Source: an uncultured Mobiluncus sp. (GTDB lineage: Bacteria; Actinomycetota; Actinomycetes; Actinomycetales; Actinomycetaceae). Taken from it: a stretch of DNA of 64,000 bases. How positions within the stretch are numbered: position 1 is the first letter of the stretch; each line of letters opens with the position of its first letter. Made by a program: the position numbers and the translations under genes. Below, one piece after another: positions 52,278 through 59,808 of the stretch. The stretch lies in contig NZ_CAMYBV010000009.1 of the NCBI RefSeq assembly GCF_947254095.1, positions 22,231-86,230 of the forward strand. The letters run 5' to 3'. The notes beneath the pieces are model-generated. The model was not told where the DNA came from. It saw only the letters and a list, made by a program, of their open reading frames with translations, and did no database searches.

Positions 52278-52448
52278 ATGGCAGTACCCAAGCGCAAAAT
52301 GTCCCGCGCCAACACTCGTGCACGTCGTTCTGCTTGGACGGCTAAGTTGACGCAGCTTGATAACGTTAAAGTTCAGGGTCAGGAAGTCGCGGTTCCGCGT
52401 CGTCTGGTGAAGGCTTACCAGACTGGCCGTTTGACCGTCGAAGACTAA
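52278..52448 (+). CDS. rpmF: 50S ribosomal protein L32, cysteine-free form
   Basis: 56-residue ribosomal protein beginning MAVPKRKMSRANTRARRSAW, the L32 signature. It lacks the zinc-ribbon cysteines, as do the usual actinobacterial forms. A strong ribosome site GAAAGGAG lies 14-7 bases before ATG. A hairpin terminator follows. The gene is too short to stand out by length, but the sequence is unmistakable. Confidence 0.96.
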   Translation: MAVPKRKMSRANTRARRSAWTAKLTQLDNVKVQGQEVAVPRRLVKAYQTGRLTVED

Positions 52449-52465
52449 TAAGGTCGATATTCGCG

Positions 52466-52498
52466 ACGCCCGGCCCTGGTGCTGGGCGTTACGTATTT
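52466..52498 (+). terminator. Terminator after rpmF
   Basis: ACGCCC (52466-52471) pairs with GGGCGT (52484-52489) around a 12-base GC-rich loop, followed by TACGTATTTAATTATTT. Confidence 0.6.
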
Positions 52499-52559
52499 AA
52501 TTATTTCATAAGTCTTTTCGGGCAGATTTCCGGGTACGCTCGGGGTTGGAGGCAGCATC

Positions 52560-53243
52560 GTGGTGGACTTGAGCAGGGTTGAGGTCGTTTTGCTGGATAT
52601 GGACGGCACCCTGACCGATTCCGTATCGCGTATTACCGAGTATTTTGCGGCTTTGGATCTGGAGCTGCACGGTCGGATGCTGCCGCCTGACGCTTACAAG
52701 AAATATGTCGGTCCGCCACTTGCTGATTCCATGCGAGACATGGAACCGGATGCTGATGAGCAACGGGTGGCTTTCATGGTTGCGCGATACCGTGAAATGT
52801 ATTGGCCTAACGCCATTGATGTGCCTCTTTATCCCGGTATTCAGGAAATGCTGGAAAAGTTGCGGGCGAGGGGATACCGTCTGGGAGTGGCTACCACTAA
52901 GAACCAAAAGATGTCACTGGAGATTCTCCAGCACCTGGGGATTGAAGATTTCTTTGAGGTTGTTTCAGGGGTGATACCGGGCACTTCCCGAGTGGATAAA
53001 CCCGCGGTCATTGCCGCGGCTTTGCAGCAGTTCGGGTTGAACGAGCCGCAGGACAAGCGGCGTGTCGTGATGGTGGGGGACCGGTTCTATGACATCGAGG
53101 GCGCTCAGATTAATGGGATTCCGGCAATCCTGACTACCTGGGGTGACACGGCTCAGCCCGGTGAAGAACGCGGGGCTGTACAGGTCGTCTCGACACCTGC
53201 CGAGTTGTTGAGCGCTTTGGGTGTCCACCCGGGAAAGAAATAG
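52560..53243 (+). CDS. HAD-IA hydrolase (phosphoglycolate phosphatase-like)
   Basis: 227 residues. Motif I is VVLLDMDGTLTDS with both nucleophilic Asp residues, motif II Thr in VATTKNQKMS, the Lys in KPAVIAAAL and motif III VGDRFYDIEGAQ. The cap is the Gph/PpaX type. Substrate unknown. GTG starts at 52560 and 52563 are both possible. It precedes the second DNA methyltransferase by six bases. Confidence 0.88.
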   Translation: MVDLSRVEVVLLDMDGTLTDSVSRITEYFAALDLELHGRMLPPDAYKKYVGPPLADSMRDMEPDADEQRVAFMVARYREMYWPNAIDVPLYPGIQEMLEKLRARGYRLGVATTKNQKMSLEILQHLGIEDFFEVVSGVIPGTSRVDKPAVIAAALQQFGLNEPQDKRRVVMVGDRFYDIEGAQINGIPAILTTWGDTAQPGEERGAVQVVSTPAELLSALGVHPGKK

Positions 53244-53249
53244 GCAGCC

Positions 53250-54140
53250 TTGAAAGCTACGCAGATGTCGACAAACTCCTGGAGTGCCGAGGGGCCAAAC
53301 CTAGTGGTGGCGGGGGATAACCTGCCGATATTACAGGGGCTACCGGACCAATCCTTTCAACTCATTTATATAGATCCTCCGTTCAACACGGGGAAAGTGC
53401 AGTCGCGTCAGTCCCTGAAAACGGTGCGTACCGATGCGCCGGTTATCGGTTCTCGAGTGGGGTTTCAAGGCCAGACCTATGAAACCGTGCGTGGGAAAGT
53501 CACCGCCTATAACGATAGTTTTTCGGATTATTGGGGTTTCTTAGAGCCTCGCTTAGATGAGGCGTGGCGTTTGCTGGCCCCTACCGGGACTTTATACCTG
53601 CATTTGGACTATCGTGAGGTTCACTACGCAAAAGTGTTGTTGGATGCGTTGTTTGGGCGGGATTGTTTCCTGAATGAGATTATTTGGGCGTATGACTACG
53701 GCGGGCGTTCCAAACGGAAATGGCCCGCCAAACATGACAATATCCTCGTCTACGTTAAAGACCAAAAAAGGTATTATTTTGATTCTGAATCTGTTGACCG
53801 GGAACCGTATATGGCTCCTGGCTTGGTCACCCCGGAGAAGGCCGCGCGAGGCAAGCTCCCGACTGACGTGTGGTGGCACACTATTGTTTCTCCGACAGGC
53901 AAGGAAAAGACGGGATACGCCACGCAAAAGCCCGAAGGGATTTTGCGGCGTATTATCCAAGCTTCGAGCCGTCCGGGGGATTGGGTATTGGATTTTTTCG
54001 CAGGTTCCGGCACGACCGGGGCGGTCGCGGGCCAGCTGGAGCGTCGTTTCGTGCTGATAGATGAAAATCCGGAAGCGATTGCGGTCATGCGTCACCGCTT
54101 CAGCCGGGCGAACATTTCAGTTGATTTTCTATCGGAGTAA
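53250..54140 (+). CDS. Beta-class DNA methyltransferase, second copy
   Basis: 296-residue N6-adenine/N4-cytosine methyltransferase. Motif IV is IDPPFNTGK (41-49); motif I near residues 250-258 is FFAGSGTTG, preceded by TQKPEGILRRII. It is shorter than the one at 5.75 kb and lacks its C-terminal extension. No restriction gene is beside it, so it is an orphan that may mark DNA for regulation. TTG 53250 is kept as start; ATG 53265 is an alternative five codons in. The following gene is U32 peptidase. Confidence 0.86.
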   Translation: MKATQMSTNSWSAEGPNLVVAGDNLPILQGLPDQSFQLIYIDPPFNTGKVQSRQSLKTVRTDAPVIGSRVGFQGQTYETVRGKVTAYNDSFSDYWGFLEPRLDEAWRLLAPTGTLYLHLDYREVHYAKVLLDALFGRDCFLNEIIWAYDYGGRSKRKWPAKHDNILVYVKDQKRYYFDSESVDREPYMAPGLVTPEKAARGKLPTDVWWHTIVSPTGKEKTGYATQKPEGILRRIIQASSRPGDWVLDFFAGSGTTGAVAGQLERRFVLIDENPEAIAVMRHRFSRANISVDFLSE

Positions 54141-54151
54141 AGGCTCGGCTG

Positions 54152-55438
54152 GTGAACTTGGAATTACCGAAAATTATCCGGCGGCGCAGTCCCGAAGTGT
54201 TGGCGCCGGCGGGAAACTTGCGGGTGCTACAAACCGCGGTGGATTTCGGAGCTGACGCGGTGTACTGCGGCGGGGCGGAGTTTGGGATGCGAGCCGCTCC
54301 GAAAAACTTTACGTTAGAGGATTTTGAACAGGGCGTTCGCTATGCTCATGCCCGCGATGTACGGGTGTATGCCACCGTGAATATCATTCCCGGTAACTCT
54401 GAGGTGGCGGGAATGAATGCTTACTTGGGGGCGCTGGCGGAAATCGGGGTGGATGCGCTCATTGTCACGGATATCGGAATTCTCATGGCAGCGCGACAGA
54501 TTGCTCCGCATACCGAGCTGCATATTTCCACGCAGGCCGGGGTGATGAATTATCAGGCTGCCGCCGCTTTGTATGAGCTGGGAGCAAAACGGGTCGTTTT
54601 GGCCCGCGAGATGAGCTTGCCGGAAATTCGAGAAATGCGCGCCAAAATTCCCGCGGACCTTGAGATTGAGGCTTTCGTACACGGTTCCATGTGCATGGCA
54701 TTTTCGGGGCGCTGTTTGATTTCCAAATACACCACGGGACGGGATGCCAATCACGGGGACTGCGCGCAAAGCTGTCGGTGGAAATATCATGTGGTCGAGG
54801 AAAAACGCCCCGGCGAGTTTTTCCCCGTTGAAGTGACCGAGGGCGGCACCTACCTGTTTAATTCTCAGGATTTGAACATGCTGGCACACGTTGATGAGGT
54901 CATTGCCGCCGGGGTTACCAGTCTGAAAATCGAAGGTCGCGCTAAGGGCGAGTATTACGTCGCGGCTCTCACCAATGCTTATAAAACCGCGGTCACTACC
55001 TACCTGGACGGAAGGGGAAACGTGACCGAACTGGCTTGTGAAGGCGCTTTTGCCCTACCCGAATGGATCTTGCAGGAACCGTATAAAGTGACCCACCGAG
55101 AATACGGGACCGGCTTTTTCTACCCCGAAAAACCTGCAGAAGAAAGTGTTACCAGAGGAGGGTATATTAGTGATTGGCTGTGGTTGGGCACTGCGGTAGA
55201 TTATGACACTGACACGCAGCGCCTGACGGTGCTGTCCCGCAACAAGATGGTGCCCGGACAACAGGTCGAGTTCCTGATTCCGGGAACCGAGCCGATTCTT
55301 TTCGAGATTCCCCCTGCGGGGATACGCGACGAAGCAGGGGAAACGGTGAGTGAAATCAATCACCCGGCGCACAAGTTTTCCTTCCCCTGTGAGCTGGCGA
55401 TTCCTCCTGGTGCCATGCTGCGCGGCAAAGCCCGTTAA
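54152..55438 (+). CDS. U32 family peptidase (tRNA/rRNA hydroxylation type)
   Basis: 428 residues of the U32 family, whose members TrhP and RlhA hydroxylate RNA rather than act as proteases. The N-terminal barrel has EVLAPAGNLRVLQTAVDFGA. The core motif holds conserved Cys residues: FVHGSMCMAFSGRCLIS, then HGDCAQSCRWKY. The C-terminal part is a beta domain. GTG 54152 is 12 bases after the methyltransferase stop, so they are probably co-transcribed. Confidence 0.88.
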   Translation: MNLELPKIIRRRSPEVLAPAGNLRVLQTAVDFGADAVYCGGAEFGMRAAPKNFTLEDFEQGVRYAHARDVRVYATVNIIPGNSEVAGMNAYLGALAEIGVDALIVTDIGILMAARQIAPHTELHISTQAGVMNYQAAAALYELGAKRVVLAREMSLPEIREMRAKIPADLEIEAFVHGSMCMAFSGRCLISKYTTGRDANHGDCAQSCRWKYHVVEEKRPGEFFPVEVTEGGTYLFNSQDLNMLAHVDEVIAAGVTSLKIEGRAKGEYYVAALTNAYKTAVTTYLDGRGNVTELACEGAFALPEWILQEPYKVTHREYGTGFFYPEKPAEESVTRGGYISDWLWLGTAVDYDTDTQRLTVLSRNKMVPGQQVEFLIPGTEPILFEIPPAGIRDEAGETVSEINHPAHKFSFPCELAIPPGAMLRGKAR

Positions 55439-55525
55439 TGCGATGGCCTCGAGCGTCTGGGAGGATAAGGCCGAGTGCAGTTTTGGGGAATAGAGTTCAA
55501 TCTGGTCTTGGGCTAGGCTGTAAAG

Positions 55526-56206
55526 ATGCGCATTGAGTATCAAAATGATTTGAAACCCGGTCAAGCCGAAATCTTGGTCCGCGACCTGCTCGAAGTCTCT
55601 TTCGGACCCGAGGAACTGGGGGATGCCGATGATTTGATTGAGCAGCTGGCCGGCGAAGACCTGCAAGTATTCTCCGCGTGGGATGGTTCGCGGCCTTTGG
55701 GGGCGGCTATCGGTTGGCTCGCCACCACGGAAATCACGATGCTCAGTTGGCTGGCGGTCAGCCCCCTGACCCGCGGACATGGCGTCGGCTCTGAGCTGTT
55801 TCAGAGAGCTATTTCGCAGTGGGAATCGCGCTACAATCCCCTCTTGATTCTGGGGGAAGTGGAAAATCCGCACCAGCACGTGGCTTCAGAACAGTACGGC
55901 GATCCACGTCGGCGGTGGGCGTTTTACCAACGATTAGGTGCTAAACACCTGGACTTTCCTTTTGAGATGCCCCGGCTCAGCCCGGATGTACCGGTGGGCG
56001 AGGACATGTGGTTGGTGAGTTTTGCCGGCCGGGCGCACGGCGCTATTGACCCGCAAACCGGCGAGCTTTCCGGCCTGGGAGTGGGCAGCGCCCTGCGGGA
56101 ATTCCTGGATACCTATCTGAAAGACAGCGCCGAGACTCGTGACGCGAACGGCAAATTCCGTCCGCCGGTGGAGCGGATGCTGGACGCAGCTGCGCAGCTC
56201 GACTAG
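55526..56206 (+). CDS. GNAT family N-acetyltransferase
   Basis: 226 residues. The acetyl-CoA binding core is LAVSPLTRGHGVGSELFQRA, with a second block QRLGAKHLDFPFEMP. It is longer than a minimal GNAT domain by a C-terminal ~40-residue extension that contains DTYLKDSAET. Substrate is unknown. It stands alone after the U32 gene, with an 87-base gap. Confidence 0.78.
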   Translation: MRIEYQNDLKPGQAEILVRDLLEVSFGPEELGDADDLIEQLAGEDLQVFSAWDGSRPLGAAIGWLATTEITMLSWLAVSPLTRGHGVGSELFQRAISQWESRYNPLLILGEVENPHQHVASEQYGDPRRRWAFYQRLGAKHLDFPFEMPRLSPDVPVGEDMWLVSFAGRAHGAIDPQTGELSGLGVGSALREFLDTYLKDSAETRDANGKFRPPVERMLDAAAQLD

Positions 56207-56229
56207 TTTTAGGCCTGCGGTAACATCGA

Positions 56230-56244
56230 CAACTACGATAGTTG
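56230..56244. terminator. Small palindrome between convergent genes
   Basis: CAACTA-CGA-TAGTTG is a perfect hairpin in the gap between the GNAT gene (+) and the PfkB kinase (-), flanked by TAGGCC and GGCCTA. A bidirectional terminator is likely. Confidence 0.5.
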
Positions 56245-56269
56245 CCAGGATTTTCGTATGTGACGCGGC

Positions 56270-57235
56270 CTAAAGCGTGGGATCGGCGGTGAGAATTTCC
56301 GCGACTTCGGAACGTGTGGGGGAGTAGGCTCCGACCTTGCTGACCGTGAGCCCCGAAGTGATCGTGGCGCGGTGCAAAGTCGCCTGTACGTCACTCAGTC
56401 GGGCTTGCCGCAGGCGCTGTTTGGCTGGCGCCGAGCCGAGCAGTCCATCGTCCAGTAACCCGGAAATCAGCCCCGCCATGAAAGAATCCCCGGCACCCAC
56501 GGTGTCAGCGACCTCGATATTGAGCGGATCAACCACCAACATATCCCGGTCGTTGGCGCAAAGTGCATAGGAACCCCACGGTCCGCGGGTAGCAACAATC
56601 AGACCCGGCCCCATCTCTTTCCATTTGTGCAGTACAGACTCGAGGGGTACGTCATCTCCATAGAGCCAGGCAATGTCCTCATCGCTGGCTTTCACCACAT
56701 CGGAGAGGCTGATGATTTCCTCGATTTGAGGACGCACTTGCTCGGGACTACCCATCAGCGAAGGTCTAATATTCGGGTCATAGCTGACAGTTCCCCGGAT
56801 TGCCATGGACTTTACCGCGCTGATTACTGCAGAAGCGCCGGGTGCGAGTGTAGCCGCGAAACTGCCGGTATGTAGGTGGCTAATCTGAGTCGCGTCCGGC
56901 AGTGGCGGCACTTGCCACTCCAACTCGAAGTCGTAGGTCGCCCGACCGGCGGAGTCGATATGGGCGTTCGATATCGGTGTTTTCTTGGCGTTAGCGCTGC
57001 CTGCGACAATGTCCACCCCGGCAGAGCGTAAGTGTTGTTCGAGGCTGTGACCGCGGGCATCATTCCCCCACCAAGAAGCTAGTGCGGTGGGGTGGCCCAA
57101 ACTCGCTAAACCGCACGCCACATTCAAGGGGCTGCCGCCCACCTTTTCTTCAACCTCGCCCGCGCGTTCAATGACGTCAATAAGCGCTTCACCCAAGCAC
57201 AGTATCGGCAAACACGTTGAGTTCGTTTCTATCAT
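56270..57235 (-). CDS. PfkB-family carbohydrate kinase (fructokinase-like)
   Basis: 322 residues. The N-terminus is LCLGEALIDVIER, the segment GGSPLNVACGLASLG is typical of fructokinases, and the catalytic loop is DTVGAGDSFMAGLISG with the base Asp. ATG 57235 is preferred over a start 56 codons upstream, which would include the sequence of a sugar-porter remnant. That remnant ends four bases before this start, suggesting the kinase once shared an operon with a sugar permease. Confidence 0.85.
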   Translation of the reverse strand: MIETNSTCLPILCLGEALIDVIERAGEVEEKVGGSPLNVACGLASLGHPTALASWWGNDARGHSLEQHLRSAGVDIVAGSANAKKTPISNAHIDSAGRATYDFELEWQVPPLPDATQISHLHTGSFAATLAPGASAVISAVKSMAIRGTVSYDPNIRPSLMGSPEQVRPQIEEIISLSDVVKASDEDIAWLYGDDVPLESVLHKWKEMGPGLIVATRGPWGSYALCANDRDMLVVDPLNIEVADTVGAGDSFMAGLISGLLDDGLLGSAPAKQRLRQARLSDVQATLHRATITSGLTVSKVGAYSPTRSEVAEILTADPTL

Positions 57236-57240
57236 GATTG

Positions 57241-57435
57241 TTACTCCACACTTAGTAAATCGGACATTTCTGCCAGCGGAATCCCCTTTGTTTCCGGCAT
57301 AATTTTCAGTACCCACAGCAACTGGCCGCACATACAAATAAAGAATACAAGGAACGACCAGCCGCCGCCGAGGAACGCGATCACATGAAGAAGATACGAA
57401 CAAATGAGTTCAAACAGCCCGGTCTGCGTAATTCA
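57241..57435 (-). pseudogene. C-terminal fragment of an MFS sugar porter
   Basis: Reading the minus strand, an open stretch of ~62 codons ends at TAA 57241-57243 and includes VIAFLGGGWSFLVFFICM and the sugar-porter signature IMPETKGIPLAEM. In-frame TGA lies near 57436, and everything N-terminal to the last two helices is missing. It ends four bases before the PfkB kinase start. The break coincides with the edge of the accessory region at 57.4 kb, so insertion of that region probably removed the rest of the gene. Confidence 0.75.
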
Positions 57436-57457
57436 GGTTGCGCTTGATTCTGTTGTT

Positions 57458-57643
57458 TCAGTTTTGTTTGAGATGTTGAATCTCGTCTTCGGTCAATGGG
57501 GGTTCTCCTTCTTCTGCTAGTTGTTTGTTTATGTCTCCTACGTTGATTTCATTGCCGAAGTAGTTGCTGCAGAATACGGAGATGTTGATTAGCATCTGCC
57601 GTTTCGTGTCCTGGCTGGCTATCATGCCATTGAGTGTTTTCAT
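57458..57643 (-). CDS. Small hypothetical protein of the unknown three-gene operon
   Basis: 61 residues, mostly polar, with an acidic C-terminal helix (EEGEPPLTEDEIQHLKQN) and one Cys. Not recognised. ATG overlaps the stop of the upstream 296-residue gene by four bases, so it is translated with it. A ribosome site AAAGGAGG lies inside the upstream gene. It is the third and last gene of the unit. Confidence 0.6.
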   Translation of the reverse strand: MKTLNGMIASQDTKRQMLINISVFCSNYFGNEINVGDINKQLAEEGEPPLTEDEIQHLKQN

Positions 57644-58530
57644 GAGTGTTCACCTCCTTTTTGCAAACTAGTGAATAGTCGGCCCGGGACGGATTGGTGT
57701 GCGTATTCTCGGGCGATCATTGCTTTCGGTATGAGGCGGAGTAACAGTCCGGTGTCGTAGTAGTCGTTGTCTGTTCCTTCTATGTCTTCGATGTATTGGG
57801 GAACCAGGTCCAGGCCCCATACTGGTAGGGGGTCGTCGTTGGTCATGAGGGATAGTCCCATGCAGGCCCCAGTGAGGAAACCGAGTTCCATGGGTGCGCC
57901 GTGGCACAGAATGGCTCGGTTTAGGGCTTCTGCGTAGGAGATTTCGTTGCGTAGCGCACATAGGGCGTACCAGGAGGCAACTTGGGCGGCCTGGGCGGCG
58001 GAGGTGACCTGTAAATCGTCGAGTTCGGAGGGATTAAGTTCGGTTGAGGCTTCGTCTAGGGCGCTGTCTGGTTCGGATTCTCCATAGATTACGCTGTGTA
58101 CCCAGTAGGCCCATTCCAGTGCGGCCTCAAGGTCTTGGGATGCTGAGGAAAAACTCTCGATGACTTGTTCCACTTCGCTGCGCAGCTCGCTCCAGGCAGG
58201 GAAAATCGGAGCCAGAGCTCCCGCTATCGCTAAGGCGCCCGCCCCTTTCCCAGGGGGCTCCATGGTCGCGGGAAGAAACCGAAACACCATATTGGCGGGA
58301 TCGTCGGGAACATGGATATAGCAGCGGTAGAGTCCTTCCAGTTCCTGTACCAGGTCTCCCCAGTAAGGACTGTAGTAGTCTGGGTCGGTTTCGTCAGGTA
58401 ACCAGGACCATTCCTCGGGGGTGAGGGGTCGGAGTGTCATGTCGGGGGGAAAGTATTTGTCCGCGACTAGTTCACCAAAAGCCCCGTGCATCAGATAGCC
58501 CTGAGCACGATCTAAAGTCAAGATGTCCAT
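57640..58530 (-). CDS. Unknown protein, possibly degenerate ADP-ribosylglycohydrolase fold
   Basis: 296 residues. The order of segments recalls ARH/DraG proteins: a start DRAQGYLMHGAFGELVADK, a middle KGAGALAIAGALAPIF, a helix QDLEAALEWAYWVHSVI, then SYAEALNRAILCHGAPMELG and FLTGACMGLSLMTND. In active ARH enzymes the last part reads GGDxDTIG with metal-binding Asp residues; here it is HGAPMELG, so catalytic Asp residues look absent. If the fold call is right, the protein would bind rather than cleave ADP-ribose. It begins five bases after the 152-residue gene. The call is tentative. Confidence 0.45.
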   Translation of the reverse strand: MDILTLDRAQGYLMHGAFGELVADKYFPPDMTLRPLTPEEWSWLPDETDPDYYSPYWGDLVQELEGLYRCYIHVPDDPANMVFRFLPATMEPPGKGAGALAIAGALAPIFPAWSELRSEVEQVIESFSSASQDLEAALEWAYWVHSVIYGESEPDSALDEASTELNPSELDDLQVTSAAQAAQVASWYALCALRNEISYAEALNRAILCHGAPMELGFLTGACMGLSLMTNDDPLPVWGLDLVPQYIEDIEGTDNDYYDTGLLLRLIPKAMIAREYAHQSVPGRLFTSLQKGGEHS

Positions 58531-58535
58531 GTTGA

Positions 58536-58994
58536 TTACTCCTGTTCTGTCGAATCCGGTTCTACATCTGGGATTTGGTCAATCGAAATGTCTGCATCGC
58601 AATATTCCAGGGGACATGATGTCCATGAATCATGAAAAAATCGGATTATCTGGACTCCTTCGGGTAGTAAGTAACGGGCTTTGACCGTCCCCGCGACGTA
58701 GCGGGCGCACAGCGCTAGATGGTTCATGAAAATATCACAAACCAGCTCGTAGCCCAGTTGTTCCATCAGGATTTTGGCGATCTGTTTGTGAGTGATGAAG
58801 TCCGCATCGCCGATTTTGTCTGTCACTAGGGAGAAAGCGTAATCCGAACTCATCGGCCCGCATATGTGTTCACCAGGACTGGCTGTTATCGGAATCAAGG
58901 GAAGAGCCGAACCTTCATCGGGCACAGTCGGTTCCACGGCCGGTGGTAATTCAACCGGTGCCGGAGCCGTTTTCGTATCCAAAGTCGCTAACAT
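58536..58994 (-). CDS. Hypothetical protein, first gene of the unknown operon
   Basis: 152 residues. The first ~35 are Pro/Val/Thr/Glu rich and probably disordered; the rest is a folded domain with five Cys and a Trp-rich segment (FFHDSWTSCPLEYCDADISI) and an acidic tail. No signal peptide or membrane helix. ATG 58994 lies nine bases after AGGAGG; GTG 58997 is an alternative. Not similar to a family I know. It is the promoter-proximal gene of the three. Confidence 0.6.
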   Translation of the reverse strand: MLATLDTKTAPAPVELPPAVEPTVPDEGSALPLIPITASPGEHICGPMSSDYAFSLVTDKIGDADFITHKQIAKILMEQLGYELVCDIFMNHLALCARYVAGTVKARYLLPEGVQIIRFFHDSWTSCPLEYCDADISIDQIPDVEPDSTEQE

Positions 58995-59164
58995 CACGAT
59001 CTACCTCCTCACACTGCCGCCGGAACTTCCAGCAACGATTCAATAGTACGAGTGACCCCGAACACGAAAAATCAAGACTTTCGATTGTTGAAATACCAAC
59101 AAAAAACGCTAATTCGCAAACCTTGGCCGTGAACCTCCCAAAAAAACAACAAACACCCCAGGTG

Positions 59165-59190
59165 GGCACGCTGAAGCGTGCCGGGTTTTG
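59165..59190. terminator. Hairpin in the gene-poor part of the accessory region
   Basis: GGCACGCT-GA-AGCGTGCC is a perfect 8-bp stem followed by GGGTTTTGTTT on the plus strand. No intact plus-strand gene lies before it; it may be the end of a lost gene. The rest of 58998-59283 shows AT-rich sequence and no gene I can support. Confidence 0.6.
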
Positions 59191-59283
59191 TTTCTGCTTG
59201 TTTTTGAGAGGATTTGGAATATGACATAGAGGCATTCATGGGTTTTAAGGGTTGCGTGGTTCGGATGGCTGTTGACCGTTTGT

Positions 59284-59541
59284 GCCAGGATGGCTCGTAT
59301 TCACGCCGAGAAGTATTCCGCATATGGGGTGCGTAAAATTTGGCACGCGATGGCGTCGTCGGGTTGGTGTTTTGGCCGTTGCAAACCGTCAGACTAATGC
59401 GCCTACCCGGTGTGAAAAGTGTGATTAGGGAGCGCAAACTCCTAACTATAAGGCTCGCTAAAATAATTGATAACCGTCCTGATTTAGTCAATCGTAATTT
59501 TCAGCGCGGCAGAACCTAACCAGCTATGGGTAGCCGACATC
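59284..59541 (+). pseudogene. Decayed IS3-family transposase (orfB) fragment
   Basis: Three short plus-strand frames read in turn match consecutive parts of an IS3-type transposase. ARIHAEKYSAYGVRKIWHAM lies in frame 1 (from 59284). RLMRLPGVKSVIRERKLL and IIDNRPDLVNRNF follow in a second frame. FSAAEPNQLWVADI (59500-59541) is in a third. At least two frameshifts are needed. Neither the catalytic DDE core nor any inverted terminal repeat is left. It shows past transposition at this site. Confidence 0.75.
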
Positions 59542-59718
59542 AGAGCAAAGACAGCCAAACATGCGGCCGTGACTACAGCCCTCGACGATCTCACGGGCGA
59601 ACCTGTGAGCGAGTTTCACCCCTCACAGTGGAGCGCACTCATCGATCACGCCATCGTAGGCGAGGATACGATTCGGTTCGTATTCCGCACCGGTGAACAG
59701 GTGAGCATGGCCCTGTAA
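59542..59718 (+). pseudogene. C-terminal fragment of a serine recombinase
   Basis: Directly in frame after the IS3 piece, ~58 codons to TAA 59716-59718 end with FHPSQWSALIDHAIVGEDTI and FVFRTGEQVSMAL. This matches the usual last ~50 residues of large serine recombinases (f-x-x-x-x-W-x-x-L-v-d-x-v-x-V). The catalytic N-terminal domain is absent. It may be the remains of the integrase that brought the island. Confidence 0.6.
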
Positions 59719-59773
59719 GGGTGATGTTGTATCGGTTGACGTACACGGTTAGGCACACCTCCCAAAAATAAAG

Positions 59774-59792
59774 TAAGGTTAGCCTTATCTAA
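59774..59792 (+). promoter_or_regulatory. DtxR/IdeR-type iron box
   Basis: TAAGGTTAGCCTTATCTAA matches the DtxR consensus TTAGGTTAGSCTAACCTAA at 16 of 19 positions. It lies 16 bases upstream of the GTG start of the first ABC gene. Iron-bound DtxR would repress, so the downstream genes should be on in iron shortage. Confidence 0.7.
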
Positions 59793-59808
59793 TAAGGATG
59801 GTGTTTAC

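Noticed and set aside
57239..57403. N-terminal extension of the PfkB kinase by 56 residues
   Set aside because: The extension overlaps, in another frame, the clear C-terminal end of a sugar porter, and the shorter start at 57235 has a better ribosome site and the family's normal N-terminus.
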